From Rosistilla ulvae (GTDB taxonomy: Bacteria; Planctomycetota; Planctomycetia; Pirellulales; Pirellulaceae), in the NCBI RefSeq assembly GCF_007741475.1, contig NZ_CP036261.1:6759798-6823797 (forward strand): a stretch of DNA of 64,000 nt, written 5' to 3'. A program made the translations under genes and the position numbers. Below the pieces are notes generated by a model. It was not told the origin of the DNA. It saw only the letters and a program-made list of their open reading frames with translations, and searched no databases. Shown piece after piece: positions 55,079 through 63,208 of this stretch (position 1 is its first letter; each line of letters starts with the position of its first letter).

Positions 55079-56086
55079 CTATGCGGAGACTGCGGGAGGC
55101 GATTGTTCGATCTGGCGGGCGAAGTCGACGTAGTTGGTGCGATCCGACGCGAGTTCGTGGCGGATGCCGTCGAGGATCATCCCGCAGTGATACAGATAGA
55201 CTCCCGGCATCTGAAAACTGTTCCCTTGGATCGCGCCGATCCCATGGCCGTTGACGACTCCATAGATCAAGCCTCGCAGCCAGACTCGCAGTCCAAACAG
55301 TTGCGAGAAGCCGCCGAGCTCCAGCCCAAACTGACGGTACAGCCGACACGAAGGGTCGGAGATCCTGGGGACATCGTCGACATCATATCGACGAAAGACT
55401 TCGGTCGCTTGAGCGTCTTCGGGTCCCAGGTGGACGAACAGCAACCGACATCCGGTCGCTTCGATCAACGCCCGTTGCAGCGAGATATCGGCCAACGTCT
55501 GCCGGCAAAAAGTACAACCGGCATGACGCAGGAAGACGATCATTTGCGGGTTGGCGTCGGCGAGTTCGTTTAAACTTTTGCCGGTGTTGGTTCGCAGATC
55601 ATCCATCGGATCGTCGGCTTCCGGTTCACTGTGCGCCGAATCGACGGCGTGCGCGGTGTGCGCCGATTCCCACAGAATCAACGCCAACGGAACGATCCAA
55701 ATCAGATCGTTCGTGAGCACGGTCCAACCGATCGCCATAGGAACCGCACCAGTTGAAAACGCCAGCGCGAATCCCGTGGCTGTGAAGATTTTTCCCATCA
55801 ACCCGATCGCCAGCAGCAGCCAGTGCCCGGTCGGGTTTCGCGACGCGATGCCACACCCGATTCCAAACAGCCCGACGAGCAAGCCGATGTATTGCCAAAG
55901 GGTGATCGCCAAGCCGTCGCCGTCGGTCCCCAGCCAGCCGAGCATCGTCGCGGGCATCATGATCGCCAGCGCACCCCAGGCGAGATGGTAGACGGCAGCA
56001 ACGCACAGCGCATACTGCATCCAGCCGCGTGGCTTGTAGGCGGGATTGATCGAATCCCGATCGATGGGAACGTCTGCGTATGTCAT
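55079..56086 (-). CDS. Multi-TM protein with C-terminal peroxiredoxin-like (AhpC/TSA-2-like) domain
   Basis: 335 residues. Residues about 22-145 hold four hydrophobic segments (for example A-L-C-V-A-A-V-Y-H-L-A-W-G-A-L). After a linker, about 165-320 is a thioredoxin-fold domain: M-I-V-F-L-R-H-A-G-C-T-F-C-R-Q-T-L-A-D has the C-x-x-C pair at about 191-194, and the later R-L-Y-R-Q-F-G-L-E and P-G-V-Y-L-Y-H are typical of the AhpC/TSA-2 (PRXL2/SelL-like) group. By topology it is membrane-tethered; the side of the redox domain is not certain. Its ATG overlaps the stop of the upstream sigma-factor gene by 4 bp (ATGA), so the two are probably made together. Confidence 0.85.
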   Translation of the reverse strand: MTYADVPIDRDSINPAYKPRGWMQYALCVAAVYHLAWGALAIMMPATMLGWLGTDGDGLAITLWQYIGLLVGLFGIGCGIASRNPTGHWLLLAIGLMGKIFTATGFALAFSTGAVPMAIGWTVLTNDLIWIVPLALILWESAHTAHAVDSAHSEPEADDPMDDLRTNTGKSLNELADANPQMIVFLRHAGCTFCRQTLADISLQRALIEATGCRLLFVHLGPEDAQATEVFRRYDVDDVPRISDPSCRLYRQFGLELGGFSQLFGLRVWLRGLIYGVVNGHGIGAIQGNSFQMPGVYLYHCGMILDGIRHELASDRTNYVDFARQIEQSPPAVSA

Positions 56087-56946
56087 GGACCGTCTTGTTG
56101 AAGAATGGATTCCAGCGGCTCAGCAATTTTTGCCAGCTTTTCGATACTACTGTTCAGGAGCTGTCGGACGCGTTCTTTACTGATCCCCAAATCGTCGCCG
56201 ATCGCCCGCATCGACAACCCTTTGCCCGAAGCGTTCAGCCCAAACCGGCGGCGGACAATTTCCTGTTCGCGATCGTCCAGCACGCGATCGAAGCTGGCGA
56301 TCAGTTTCTTCATCGCTTTGGCTGCGTCCTCGCAAGCCGCTTCGTCAGCATAGGGGGACGCTTCGATTTGTAGGATCTGGTCGTTGCCGTCGGCCGTTTG
56401 CCGGTCGCGAGCCTTCCGTGTCTTCTGCAGCAACCTGTAAGTGTGTCGTTGAATCGCGTGAGTCGCATACGTGCTGAATCGATAGCCCCGGGAGTAATCA
56501 AACTTGTCGATTGCGTTTAATAAGATCGCATTGGCTTCAGCCAGAAACTCGTCGAAATCGTCTTGCGAGTTCGAAAGTTTTCGAACGATCGAAGCGGCTA
56601 ACCGAAGGTTTGCACAAGCGATCTGGTCGCGTGTCTGATTCGCTTCGCAGAGCAGCCGATCGATCTCCTGTTGAGCCCGCTTGGCAGCTCGGCCGCGCCC
56701 CAGCGAAGCTTGTAAGGCGTTGGCTCGGAATCGCAGGAAGTTCAACCGCTTGAATAAAAAACGTTCCCCTTCGACCGTCAACAGACGGGACGCTTCGATC
56801 GCCATCAGAAACGCTTCGGCATCGCGGCGGCTGCGTCCGAAATCCTCTTCGTCGGCATACAACTGACCATCGATCTCGGCAAAGTCTTGTTCGGACGCCG
56901 TATCAAAGTCTTCGTTCGGGATGTAGGCGATTTCTGTACGGCCCAA
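56083..56946 (-). CDS. Sigma-70 family RNA polymerase sigma factor
   Basis: 287 residues from TTG at 56946; no better start is seen and this one is uncertain. Region 2 lies at about 105-180: A-N-L-R-L-A-A-S-I-V-R-K-L (RNAP-binding), D-K-F-D-Y-S-R-G-Y-R-F-S-T-Y-A-T-H-A-I (region 2.3/2.4). Region 4 lies at about 220-280: L-D-D-R-E-Q-E-I-V-R-R-R-F-G-L, then I-G-D-D-L-G-I-S-K-E-R-V-R-Q-L (recognition helix). No region 1.1 or complete region 3 is seen; it is longer than ECF factors and looks like a planctomycete group-3-like sigma. It lies divergent to the lipid operon (210 bp) and overlaps the redoxin gene by 4 bp, which hints that it responds to redox or membrane stress. Confidence 0.88.
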   Translation of the reverse strand: MGRTEIAYIPNEDFDTASEQDFAEIDGQLYADEEDFGRSRRDAEAFLMAIEASRLLTVEGERFLFKRLNFLRFRANALQASLGRGRAAKRAQQEIDRLLCEANQTRDQIACANLRLAASIVRKLSNSQDDFDEFLAEANAILLNAIDKFDYSRGYRFSTYATHAIQRHTYRLLQKTRKARDRQTADGNDQILQIEASPYADEAACEDAAKAMKKLIASFDRVLDDREQEIVRRRFGLNASGKGLSMRAIGDDLGISKERVRQLLNSSIEKLAKIAEPLESILQQDGP

Positions 56947-56979
56947 GTCGATTGCCAGTGCGTGGGTTGATGTAGTGGT

Positions 56980-57086
56980 GAGAGTCGCCCGACTCTCGAC
57001 CCCGCATCCTTTATAGCGTCACCCATTGGGTTGACCACAAAATTAAAGCGTTTCTCGCCGGGAGAAAGAATTTCATTGGTCAATCC
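56980..57086. promoter_or_regulatory. Inverted repeats between the sigma gene and the lipid operon
   Basis: GAGAGTCG-cc-CGACTCTC (56980-56997) is a perfect 8-bp palindrome, and arms of 10 bp with one mismatch lie at 57028-57037 (GGGTTGACCA) and 57077-57086 (inverted). They sit in the 210-bp divergent promoter region. Candidate operator or recognition sites for the neighbouring sigma factor or a repressor; the sequence shows symmetry only. Confidence 0.35.
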
Positions 57087-57158
57087 AGCGGTTCGCTCTA
57101 CAAACACGTGGGTGGCCGCAGCATCGCGTGACGCCAGCAAATCTCAGCGGAGTTGAAT

Positions 57159-58529
57159 GTGCGAATCGCCATCGTCGGATCGGGAGTCTCGGGACTTGTT
57201 GCAGCGCGAATGCTCTCCGCGATCCACGATGTTGTCGTCTTCGAAGCCGACTGGCGACTGGGCGGCCACGTCAACACGCAGACCGTCGAAATCGAAACGG
57301 CGGAGTCCGGCCGACAGCGGCACGCGATCGACACCGGGTTCATCGTCTGCAACGACCGCACCTACCCCAGCTTCACACGCATCCTTCGCGATCTGGACGT
57401 CCCGACCGACCCGACTTCGATGAGTTTCAGCGTCTGTTGCGATCGGACCGGGCTGGAATACAACGGGACCTCGCTCAACGGCGTCTTCGCCCAGCGGCGA
57501 AATCTGCTGCGGCCCTCCTTCTTGCGGATGCTTCGCGACATTTTGCGGTTCAATCGCGAAGGGCCTCAGCATCTCGAAACGGTCACCGAAAGCGAAACGG
57601 TCGGCCAGTTCCTCGCCCAGCATCGCTACTCTCATGAGTTTGCTCAGCAGTATCTGTTGCCGATGGGAGCGGCGATTTGGTCCTGTCCCTGCGCCGACTT
57701 CGCCAATTTTCCGATCCGCTTCATCTTGGAGTTCTATGTCAATCACGGCCTGTTGAGCTTGCGAGACCGGCCGACGTGGCAGGTGATCCGCGGCGGATCG
57801 ATGCGATATGTGGAGCGGTTGGTCGAACCGTTCCGCCGCAATATTCGATTGGCCTGCCCCGTCGAATCGGTTGTCCGCCAAGCCGATGGCGTGCGCGTGA
57901 ACTTTCGCGGAGGTGAGGAGATCTTCGATGAGATCGTTTTCGCTTGCCACAGCGATCAAGCTTTGCGATTACTGGCCGATGCCGATTCGCTGGAGAGGGA
58001 ACTGCTGTCGGCGTTTCCCTACAGCGAGAACTCCGCGGTCCTGCACACCGACGAGCGCGTGCTGCCGAAGCGGCGCCGCGCGTGGGCCAGTTGGAATTAC
58101 CATCTCCCGAAAACGCAAGTCGATCGACCGACGTTGACCTACAACATGAATCTGTTGCAGCACATCGATTCGGAGCAGACTTTTTGTGTCACGTTAAACG
58201 AAGATCAACGGATCGCGGAGGAGAAGGTCATCGCTCGGTTCAAGTATTCGCATCCGCTGTTCACAGTTCAACGCGCGGCGGTTCAAAAGCGACACCGCGA
58301 AGTGATTCGCCGCCGCAAGACTTCGTTCTGCGGAGCTTATTGGCGGAACGGGTTTCACGAAGATGGAGTGGTCAGCGGTTTGGCGGTTTGCCGTGAGTTT
58401 GGTATTCCCGATTGGTCGCTGCAGACCAAACAGCGTCTGCCCGAGTCGACGGCGACTGGACAGCGAACCGTCACGTCGCGGGTGCCGTCATCGCCAGAAA
58501 CCGCGGCTAGTGGAGGAACGGCATCATGA
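57159..58529 (+). CDS. FAD-dependent amine-oxidase-type oxidoreductase of a lipid-modification operon
   Basis: 456 residues from GTG at 57159, chosen because GGAG lies 6 nt upstream; the TTG at 57153 would sit on the ribosome site. Rossmann motif R-I-A-I-V-G-S-G-V-S-G-L (2-13) and E-A-D-W-R-L-G-G-H (about 30-38) are the FAD-binding G-x-G-x-x-G and G-G motifs. Further family features: D-T-G-F-I-V-C-N, W-S-C-P (about 172-175) and a C-terminal H-P-L-F-T-V-Q-R-A-A. It is the first of five co-directional genes that together modify unsaturated phospholipid acyl chains, as in the ufa and tms systems for furan and 10-methyl fatty acids; the flavin would act on the lipid or a reduction step. Four bp overlap with the next gene. 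Confidence 0.9.
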   Translation: MRIAIVGSGVSGLVAARMLSAIHDVVVFEADWRLGGHVNTQTVEIETAESGRQRHAIDTGFIVCNDRTYPSFTRILRDLDVPTDPTSMSFSVCCDRTGLEYNGTSLNGVFAQRRNLLRPSFLRMLRDILRFNREGPQHLETVTESETVGQFLAQHRYSHEFAQQYLLPMGAAIWSCPCADFANFPIRFILEFYVNHGLLSLRDRPTWQVIRGGSMRYVERLVEPFRRNIRLACPVESVVRQADGVRVNFRGGEEIFDEIVFACHSDQALRLLADADSLERELLSAFPYSENSAVLHTDERVLPKRRRAWASWNYHLPKTQVDRPTLTYNMNLLQHIDSEQTFCVTLNEDQRIAEEKVIARFKYSHPLFTVQRAAVQKRHREVIRRRKTSFCGAYWRNGFHEDGVVSGLAVCREFGIPDWSLQTKQRLPESTATGQRTVTSRVPSSPETAASGGTAS

Positions 58530-59383
58530 GTACATCGGCCATCATTCCAAGCGACGTTTCGCTGGCAAGCAAACTCGACGGCGAGTTTGCAGCGGAGGAA
58601 TCAAGCGAATCGTCGCCGCCGGCTCGCGTCAGCTGTCTCTATTTCGGCACGATCCGCCACCGTCGCTTTGTACCCGTCGGGCATCAGTTCTGCTATTCGT
58701 TGTTCTTGGCGCTGATCGATCTGGACGAAGTCGATTCGCTGTTTCGATTCCCCTTGTTCTGCAGCACATCGCGTTTCAGTCTGCTCCGTTTTCGCCGCAG
58801 CGACTACATGGGCGATCCCGAGCGTCCGCTGGCCGATTGCATCCGCGAATTGGTTCAACAACAGGTCGGGCTGACAATCACCGGGCCGATCCGCTTGCTG
58901 ACCCATCTGCGATTCTTCGGTCTGTCGTTTAATCCCGTCTCGTTCTACTTCTGCTACCACGCCGACGGTCGACGGTTGCAAGCGATCGTTGCCGAAGTCA
59001 CCAACACGCCGTGGGGCGAGCGGCATTGTTATGTGATTCCGTGCGATGGCGCTTCACGAATCCACCGCCACCAGAGTCGCAAAGTGTTCCACGTCTCGCC
59101 CTTCATGCCGATGCAGATGATGTATCGCTGGCGAATCTCCACGCCGGCCCAGCAGTTGTCAGTACAGATCGAAAACTTCGACCAAGCGACGCAAGTTTTT
59201 GATGCAACGCTACAGCTGAAACGCCAACCGTTTTCCTACCGCCGGTTGGTCTGGGCCGTCGTCCGTTTTCCTTTGATGACCTTCCAAGTGGTCGCAGCGA
59301 TCTATTGGCAAGCGTTGCGATTGTGGTGGAAAAAAGTTCCGTTTGTCCCGCATCCAGGCCGCCAACGCGAGGGATCTCGATGA
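58526..59383 (+). CDS. DUF1365 protein of the lipid-modification operon
   Basis: 285 residues, cytoplasmic by sequence; the first 35 residues are extra and Ser-rich. The family pattern is clear: S-C-L-Y-F-G-T-I-R-H-R-R-F-V-P-V-G-H-Q-F-C-Y-S-L-F (36-60), H-L-R-F-F-G-L-S-F-N-P-V-S-F-Y-F-C-Y (about 132-149), V-T-N-T-P-W-G-E-R and H-V-S-P-F-M-P-M-Q-M-M-Y. The two conserved H-x-F and N-P-V-S-F-Y-F-C motifs define DUF1365, found next to cyclopropane-synthase-like genes; the role is not settled. ATGA overlap with both neighbours shows tight coupling. Confidence 0.93.
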   Translation: MSTSAIIPSDVSLASKLDGEFAAEESSESSPPARVSCLYFGTIRHRRFVPVGHQFCYSLFLALIDLDEVDSLFRFPLFCSTSRFSLLRFRRSDYMGDPERPLADCIRELVQQQVGLTITGPIRLLTHLRFFGLSFNPVSFYFCYHADGRRLQAIVAEVTNTPWGERHCYVIPCDGASRIHRHQSRKVFHVSPFMPMQMMYRWRISTPAQQLSVQIENFDQATQVFDATLQLKRQPFSYRRLVWAVVRFPLMTFQVVAAIYWQALRLWWKKVPFVPHPGRQREGSR

Positions 59384-60621
59384 GTACGACTGCAACCACG
59401 CTTCCACACCCCGCGGCCCCGTCGCTCTCCTGGCTGCAGCGGTCCGCCCGCGGCAAGCTGATCGATTGGCTGTCGACCGCCGACGGCGGAGTCGTTCGAT
59501 TTTCGGACAGCCGTCAGCGGCGAGTGCTCGGAACCGCGGACGAGGATGGTTTGCAGGCGAGTCTCGATGTTCGCACGCCCGAGTTCTATTCTCAATTGGC
59601 AACCGGCGGATCGCTGGGTTTTGCCGAATCGTACCTCCGCAATCACTGGCAGACCGATGACCTAACGACGTTGTTGCGGATCCTCTATCGCAACGATTGC
59701 CAAACGACTGGCGACACGTCGTGGATCGCCAAGCTGACTCGTGGACTCGCGTCGTTTTCCCATCGACTGGCCAGCAACACGTTGCACGGTAGTCGTCGAA
59801 ACATCGCGGCCCACTACGATTTGAGCAACGAATTTTTCGACTTGTTCCTCGATTCGACGGGGATGTATTCCTCGGCCTACTTTGCCGAGGATACGTTTTC
59901 GCTGCATGAGGCGTCCGAGGCCAAGCTGCAACGGATCTGCGAGAAACTCGATCTACAGCCGCAGGATCATGTGCTGGAGATCGGCACCGGTTGGGGCGGC
60001 TTTGCGTTGCATGCGGCCCAGAACTATGACGTTCGATTAACGACGACAACGATCTCATCGGCTCAGTACCAAAAAGCTGGCCAGCGATTTGAAGCGGCCG
60101 GGATCGCCGATCGAGTCGAACTGCTCGACAGCGACTATCGCGATCTCGTCGGCAGCTACGACAAACTGGTTTCGATCGAGATGATCGAAGCGGTGGGCGA
60201 GCGTTTCCTGAAGACTTATTTCCAACGCTGCGGCAGCCTGTTGAAGCCGGGTGGCCGGTTTGTGTTGCAGGGGATCGTGATGCCCGAATCGCGTTACGAC
60301 GCCTACCGCCGCGGCGCCGACTTTATTCAAAAGTACATCTTTCCGGGCGGCTTCCTTCCCTCCGTGGCTGCGATGCAACAGGCGGTTGGCCAGACGACGG
60401 ATCTGCGGCTGCATACGGTCGAGGATCTCTCGCCGCATTACGCTCGCACGTTGCACGCCTGGCGGCAGCGGTTCATGCGGCGACTGGATGATGTGCGACG
60501 GCTTGGCTTCGATGATCGTTTTATTCGGATGTGGGAGTACTATTTGTGTTATTGCGAAGCGGCGTTCAGCGAACAAGCGGTTCGGGTTGTTCAAGTTGTG
60601 TGGGACAAGCCGAAGCGATAG
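59380..60621 (+). CDS. Cyclopropane-fatty-acyl-phospholipid-synthase-like methyltransferase
   Basis: 413 residues from ATG at 59380, with GAGGG upstream and 4 bp overlap with DUF1365. An N-terminal lipid-binding part (1-125) is followed by the SAM fold: H-Y-D-L-S-N-E-F-F (about 142-150), V-L-E-I-G-T-G-W-G-G-F (the G-x-G-x-G SAM loop, about 194-204), S-I-E-M-I-E-A-V-G (about 265-273) and D-F-I-Q-K-Y-I-F-P-G-G-F-L-P-S. In E. coli CFA synthase the bicarbonate site uses Cys139, Glu239, His266 and Tyr317; here Cys is Ser (M-Y-S-S-A-Y-F) and His is Gln (V-L-Q-G-I), while Glu (I-E-A-V) and Tyr (H-Y-A-R-T-L) appear kept. It thus may methylate without closing a cyclopropane ring. Confidence 0.93.
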   Translation: MSTTATTLPHPAAPSLSWLQRSARGKLIDWLSTADGGVVRFSDSRQRRVLGTADEDGLQASLDVRTPEFYSQLATGGSLGFAESYLRNHWQTDDLTTLLRILYRNDCQTTGDTSWIAKLTRGLASFSHRLASNTLHGSRRNIAAHYDLSNEFFDLFLDSTGMYSSAYFAEDTFSLHEASEAKLQRICEKLDLQPQDHVLEIGTGWGGFALHAAQNYDVRLTTTTISSAQYQKAGQRFEAAGIADRVELLDSDYRDLVGSYDKLVSIEMIEAVGERFLKTYFQRCGSLLKPGGRFVLQGIVMPESRYDAYRRGADFIQKYIFPGGFLPSVAAMQQAVGQTTDLRLHTVEDLSPHYARTLHAWRQRFMRRLDDVRRLGFDDRFIRMWEYYLCYCEAAFSEQAVRVVQVVWDKPKR

Positions 60622-60668
60622 ATCCGGCGATCGACGAGAACACGCTGCAATCGTTCTTCGGGTTTTTT

Positions 60669-61676
60669 ATGAGGAAAGCGGAAGCCGGCTGGTTGCCCGA
60701 TCCGCTGCTGCGGGCTGGCATCCGGCGACTGTTGCGCACGCGGCTGCGCGACCTTCACGCGTCGAGCGAGGATGCCGATTGCGAAGCCTTTCTGCGGGCA
60801 ACGCGTCCGCAACCGATCGCCGTGGTGCCGGAGAAGGCAAACGATCAGCATTACGAAGTCCCGGCGGAGTTCTTTCGGCAGGTGTTGGGGCCGCGGTTGA
60901 AGTACAGTTGCTGCCGCTGGACCGAAGGCATTCTTTCACTGCAGCAGGCGGAGGAGCAATCGCTGCGGGAGACGTGCGAGAACGCTCAATTAGAAGATGG
61001 CATGAGCATCTTGGAGCTTGGGTGTGGATGGGGATCGCTGTCGCTATGGATGGCGGAACATTATCCGAACAGCCAGATCACTGCGGTTTCAAATTCCCAT
61101 TCGCAGCGTGAATTCATCACCGCCCGAGCCCACGAGGCGGGGCTCACGAATTTGGAAGTGCTGACTGTCGACATGAATCACTTTCACCCGACCGATCGGT
61201 TCGACCGCGTCGTCTCGGTCGAGATGTTTGAACACATGCGGAACCACAGCAAATTGATGAACCGGATCCACGACTGGCTAGTCCCCGACGGGAAGTTGTT
61301 TGTGCATATCTTCTGCCACAAACAGACGCCTTATCTTTTCCGGTCCGACGGCGAGCAGAATTGGATGGGACGCTACTTCTTCACCGGCGGGATGATGCCC
61401 AGCGAGAATCTGCTGGAAAACGTCGGCTCGCGACTGACCTTGGTCTCCAAGTGGCGGTGGAGCGGCATGCACTATGCGAAGACAAGTCGCGCGTGGCTGG
61501 AGAATCACGACCGTTGCAGCGAGTCGCTGTTGCAAATGATGAAGCTAACGTACGGCGATGACCAAGCGATCATGTGGCAGAATCGCTGGCGAATGTTTTT
61601 TATGGCGTGTGAAGAGTTGTTCGCCTACGACGGCGGCAATGAGTGGTTCGTTTCCCATTATCTGTTCCAGCGATGA
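60669..61676 (+). CDS. Second CFA-synthase-like / coclaurine-type SAM methyltransferase
   Basis: 335 residues from ATG at 60669 (M-R-K-A-E-A-G-W-L-P-D), the usual beginning for this subgroup (L-P-D-P-L-L-R-A-G-I-R-R-L-L). A GTG at 60600 overlapping the previous gene is an alternative; the site upstream of 60669 is weak. SAM loop: I-L-E-L-G-C-G-W-G-S-L-S (about 113-124), then V-S-V-E-M-F-E-H-M-R-N (about 183-193) and F-V-H-I-F-C-H (about 214-220). The Y-S-C-C-R-W motif keeps the Cys that the preceding enzyme lacks. This is a paralogue more like plant coclaurine N-methyltransferase; it could methylate the same lipid at another step. Confidence 0.88.
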   Translation: MRKAEAGWLPDPLLRAGIRRLLRTRLRDLHASSEDADCEAFLRATRPQPIAVVPEKANDQHYEVPAEFFRQVLGPRLKYSCCRWTEGILSLQQAEEQSLRETCENAQLEDGMSILELGCGWGSLSLWMAEHYPNSQITAVSNSHSQREFITARAHEAGLTNLEVLTVDMNHFHPTDRFDRVVSVEMFEHMRNHSKLMNRIHDWLVPDGKLFVHIFCHKQTPYLFRSDGEQNWMGRYFFTGGMMPSENLLENVGSRLTLVSKWRWSGMHYAKTSRAWLENHDRCSESLLQMMKLTYGDDQAIMWQNRWRMFFMACEELFAYDGGNEWFVSHYLFQR

Positions 61677-62467
61677 GCACTCCCTTGTTGAACGTCATGC
61701 TCCCCTGTGCCGCCGCGATCACCTGTCTGATGCTCGCGATCTGGATACTGAGTCTCTGGCGGCGCGACGCCAGCATCGTCGATATCGGCTGGGGCCTCGG
61801 CTTTGTGCTGGTCGCTTGGACGGCGTACGGCATCGCCGATCGCGATTCGGCCGATTGGCTGTTGCCCGCGCTGACAACGCTCTGGGGCCTGCGACTCAGC
61901 GGCTACCTGTTCTGGCGGAACCATGGTCAACCGGAAGACTATCGCTATCGGGCGATGCGGGAGAAGTGGGGATCGGCCTTTCGCTGGATCAGTCTGCTGA
62001 CAGTCTTTGGCCTGCAGGGTGTGGTGATGTTTATTGTTGCGTTGCCGATTCAAATCGGAACCGCACTGGCCGGTCGGGATCTGGTCTGGCTCAAAATCAT
62101 CGGCGTGATCGTCTGGGCTGCCGGTCTCTGCTTTGAGTCGGTTGGTGACTGGCAGCTGGCGCGTTTCAAAGCCGCCCAGGGCAACGCGGGGCAAGTGCTC
62201 GACAGCGGCTTGTGGCGCTACACGCGGCACCCGAACTATTTTGGCGACGTCCTGGTTTGGTGGGGCCTGTTTCTGGTCAGCTGCTCTCTGACAGCCGCTT
62301 GGTGGACGGTGATCGCTCCGTTGTTAATGTCGGTGCTGCTGATGCGCGTCTCGGGAGTGACATTACTGGAGACGAAGTTGTCGACGTCGAAGCCGGGCTA
62401 CGCCGACTACGTCGCCCGGACCAACGCCTTTTTCCCCGGCCCCGTGAAGACAACCGCCAGGGCTTAG
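61673..62467 (+). CDS. DUF1295 membrane protein (steroid 5-alpha-reductase-like)
   Basis: 264 residues from ATG at 61673, overlapping the previous stop by 4 bp. Six to seven hydrophobic segments; D-I-G-W-G-L-G-F near 40 and the C-terminal signature L-W-R-Y-T-R-H-P-N-Y-F-G-D-V-L-V-W-W-G (about 180-198) and Y-A-D-Y-V-A-R-T-N-A-F-F-P define DUF1295 in the steroid-reductase/ICMT-like superfamily, which uses NADPH to reduce double bonds in membrane lipids. As last gene of the operon it probably reduces the methylated acyl intermediate. 90 bp of non-coding sequence follow. Confidence 0.93.
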   Translation: MSTPLLNVMLPCAAAITCLMLAIWILSLWRRDASIVDIGWGLGFVLVAWTAYGIADRDSADWLLPALTTLWGLRLSGYLFWRNHGQPEDYRYRAMREKWGSAFRWISLLTVFGLQGVVMFIVALPIQIGTALAGRDLVWLKIIGVIVWAAGLCFESVGDWQLARFKAAQGNAGQVLDSGLWRYTRHPNYFGDVLVWWGLFLVSCSLTAAWWTVIAPLLMSVLLMRVSGVTLLETKLSTSKPGYADYVARTNAFFPGPVKTTARA

Positions 62468-62558
62468 AATTTTCCGGGCGGTCGTCGCGATCAAGCTGCC
62501 GGATACATCCGGCAGCGAACTTACGATCGTTGTAACGGCGAGTTTGGATTGACAAGTT

Positions 62559-62939
62559 TTACATTGATTGATCGTCTGCTTCGGGCGATGCCGCATCGTC
62601 CGTGGCGGTTTGTTCGGACTGCGATTCTTCTTGCGCCAAGGCTTCTTGCTTGGCCAGTTTCTTGGCTTCGCGTCGGGCTTGGTGTTCGGCGGCCATCGCT
62701 TCGATTGTCTGGACGACTTCGGGGGCGACGCGGCCGAACTGCTTTTCGTACAGGGCTTCAATGAATTCGGGCAACGGCAGCTTCCAAGGCTGATCCTTGC
62801 GGTCGGCGTAGTTGCTGAATCGCTTCGGACTCAGCCCCAGTTCGCGGGCCATCTGGACCTGGGCGTCGGTCAGCCGATACTTTTTGCGGACGGCGATCCA
62901 CGGTTGGAATTTGTGCGGGATCCGCTGCTTTTTGGTCAT
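62559..62939 (-). CDS. Conserved small cytoplasmic protein of unknown function
   Basis: 126 residues from ATG at 62939 (M-T-K-K-Q-R-I-P-H-K-F-Q-P-W); the longer frame to 63095 reads through intergenic sequence. The core (residues 7-75) is a widespread unnamed family: F-Q-P-W-I-A-V-R-K-K-Y-R-L-T-D-A-Q-V-Q-M-A-R-E-L-G-L-S and P-W-K-L-P-L-P-E-F-I-E-A-L-Y, with a helix-turn-helix-like middle. The C-terminal 50 residues are charged and low-complexity (A-R-R-E-A-K-K-L-A-K-Q-E). Function unknown; perhaps nucleic-acid binding. Confidence 0.82.
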   Translation of the reverse strand: MTKKQRIPHKFQPWIAVRKKYRLTDAQVQMARELGLSPKRFSNYADRKDQPWKLPLPEFIEALYEKQFGRVAPEVVQTIEAMAAEHQARREAKKLAKQEALAQEESQSEQTATDDAASPEADDQSM

Positions 62940-63157
62940 GGTTTGTTTCGGTTGCCACCGCTGCGTGCGGCGGAGTGAAGGGGAACGGATGGCCCCCCCA
63001 CGTAGGCGGCATCGCCTGGACAGCAGTCGCCGTGGTGGAGGGTCGCAAGTTGAGGACCCGTCATAATAATGAGCGACGTTGGGCAAGGGAACCATTGTTT
63101 GTCAGTCGGCCTGGTATGCGGTGCGACCGACGCGTTTCTTGTTCCCCTCCCTCCAGC

Positions 63158-63163
63158 TACAAT
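63158..63163 (+). promoter_or_regulatory. Possible -10 box upstream of the hydrolase gene
   Basis: TACAAT in GCTACAAT, 46 nt before the ATG at 63209. TTTCTT lies 17 nt upstream as a poor -35. The same GCTACAAT string is found before the sugar isomerase gene. Confidence 0.25.
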
Positions 63164-63208
63164 CATCCGTCCACTCTCTCCACCCCCACCTTCCTCAAGG
63201 CGAAAACG

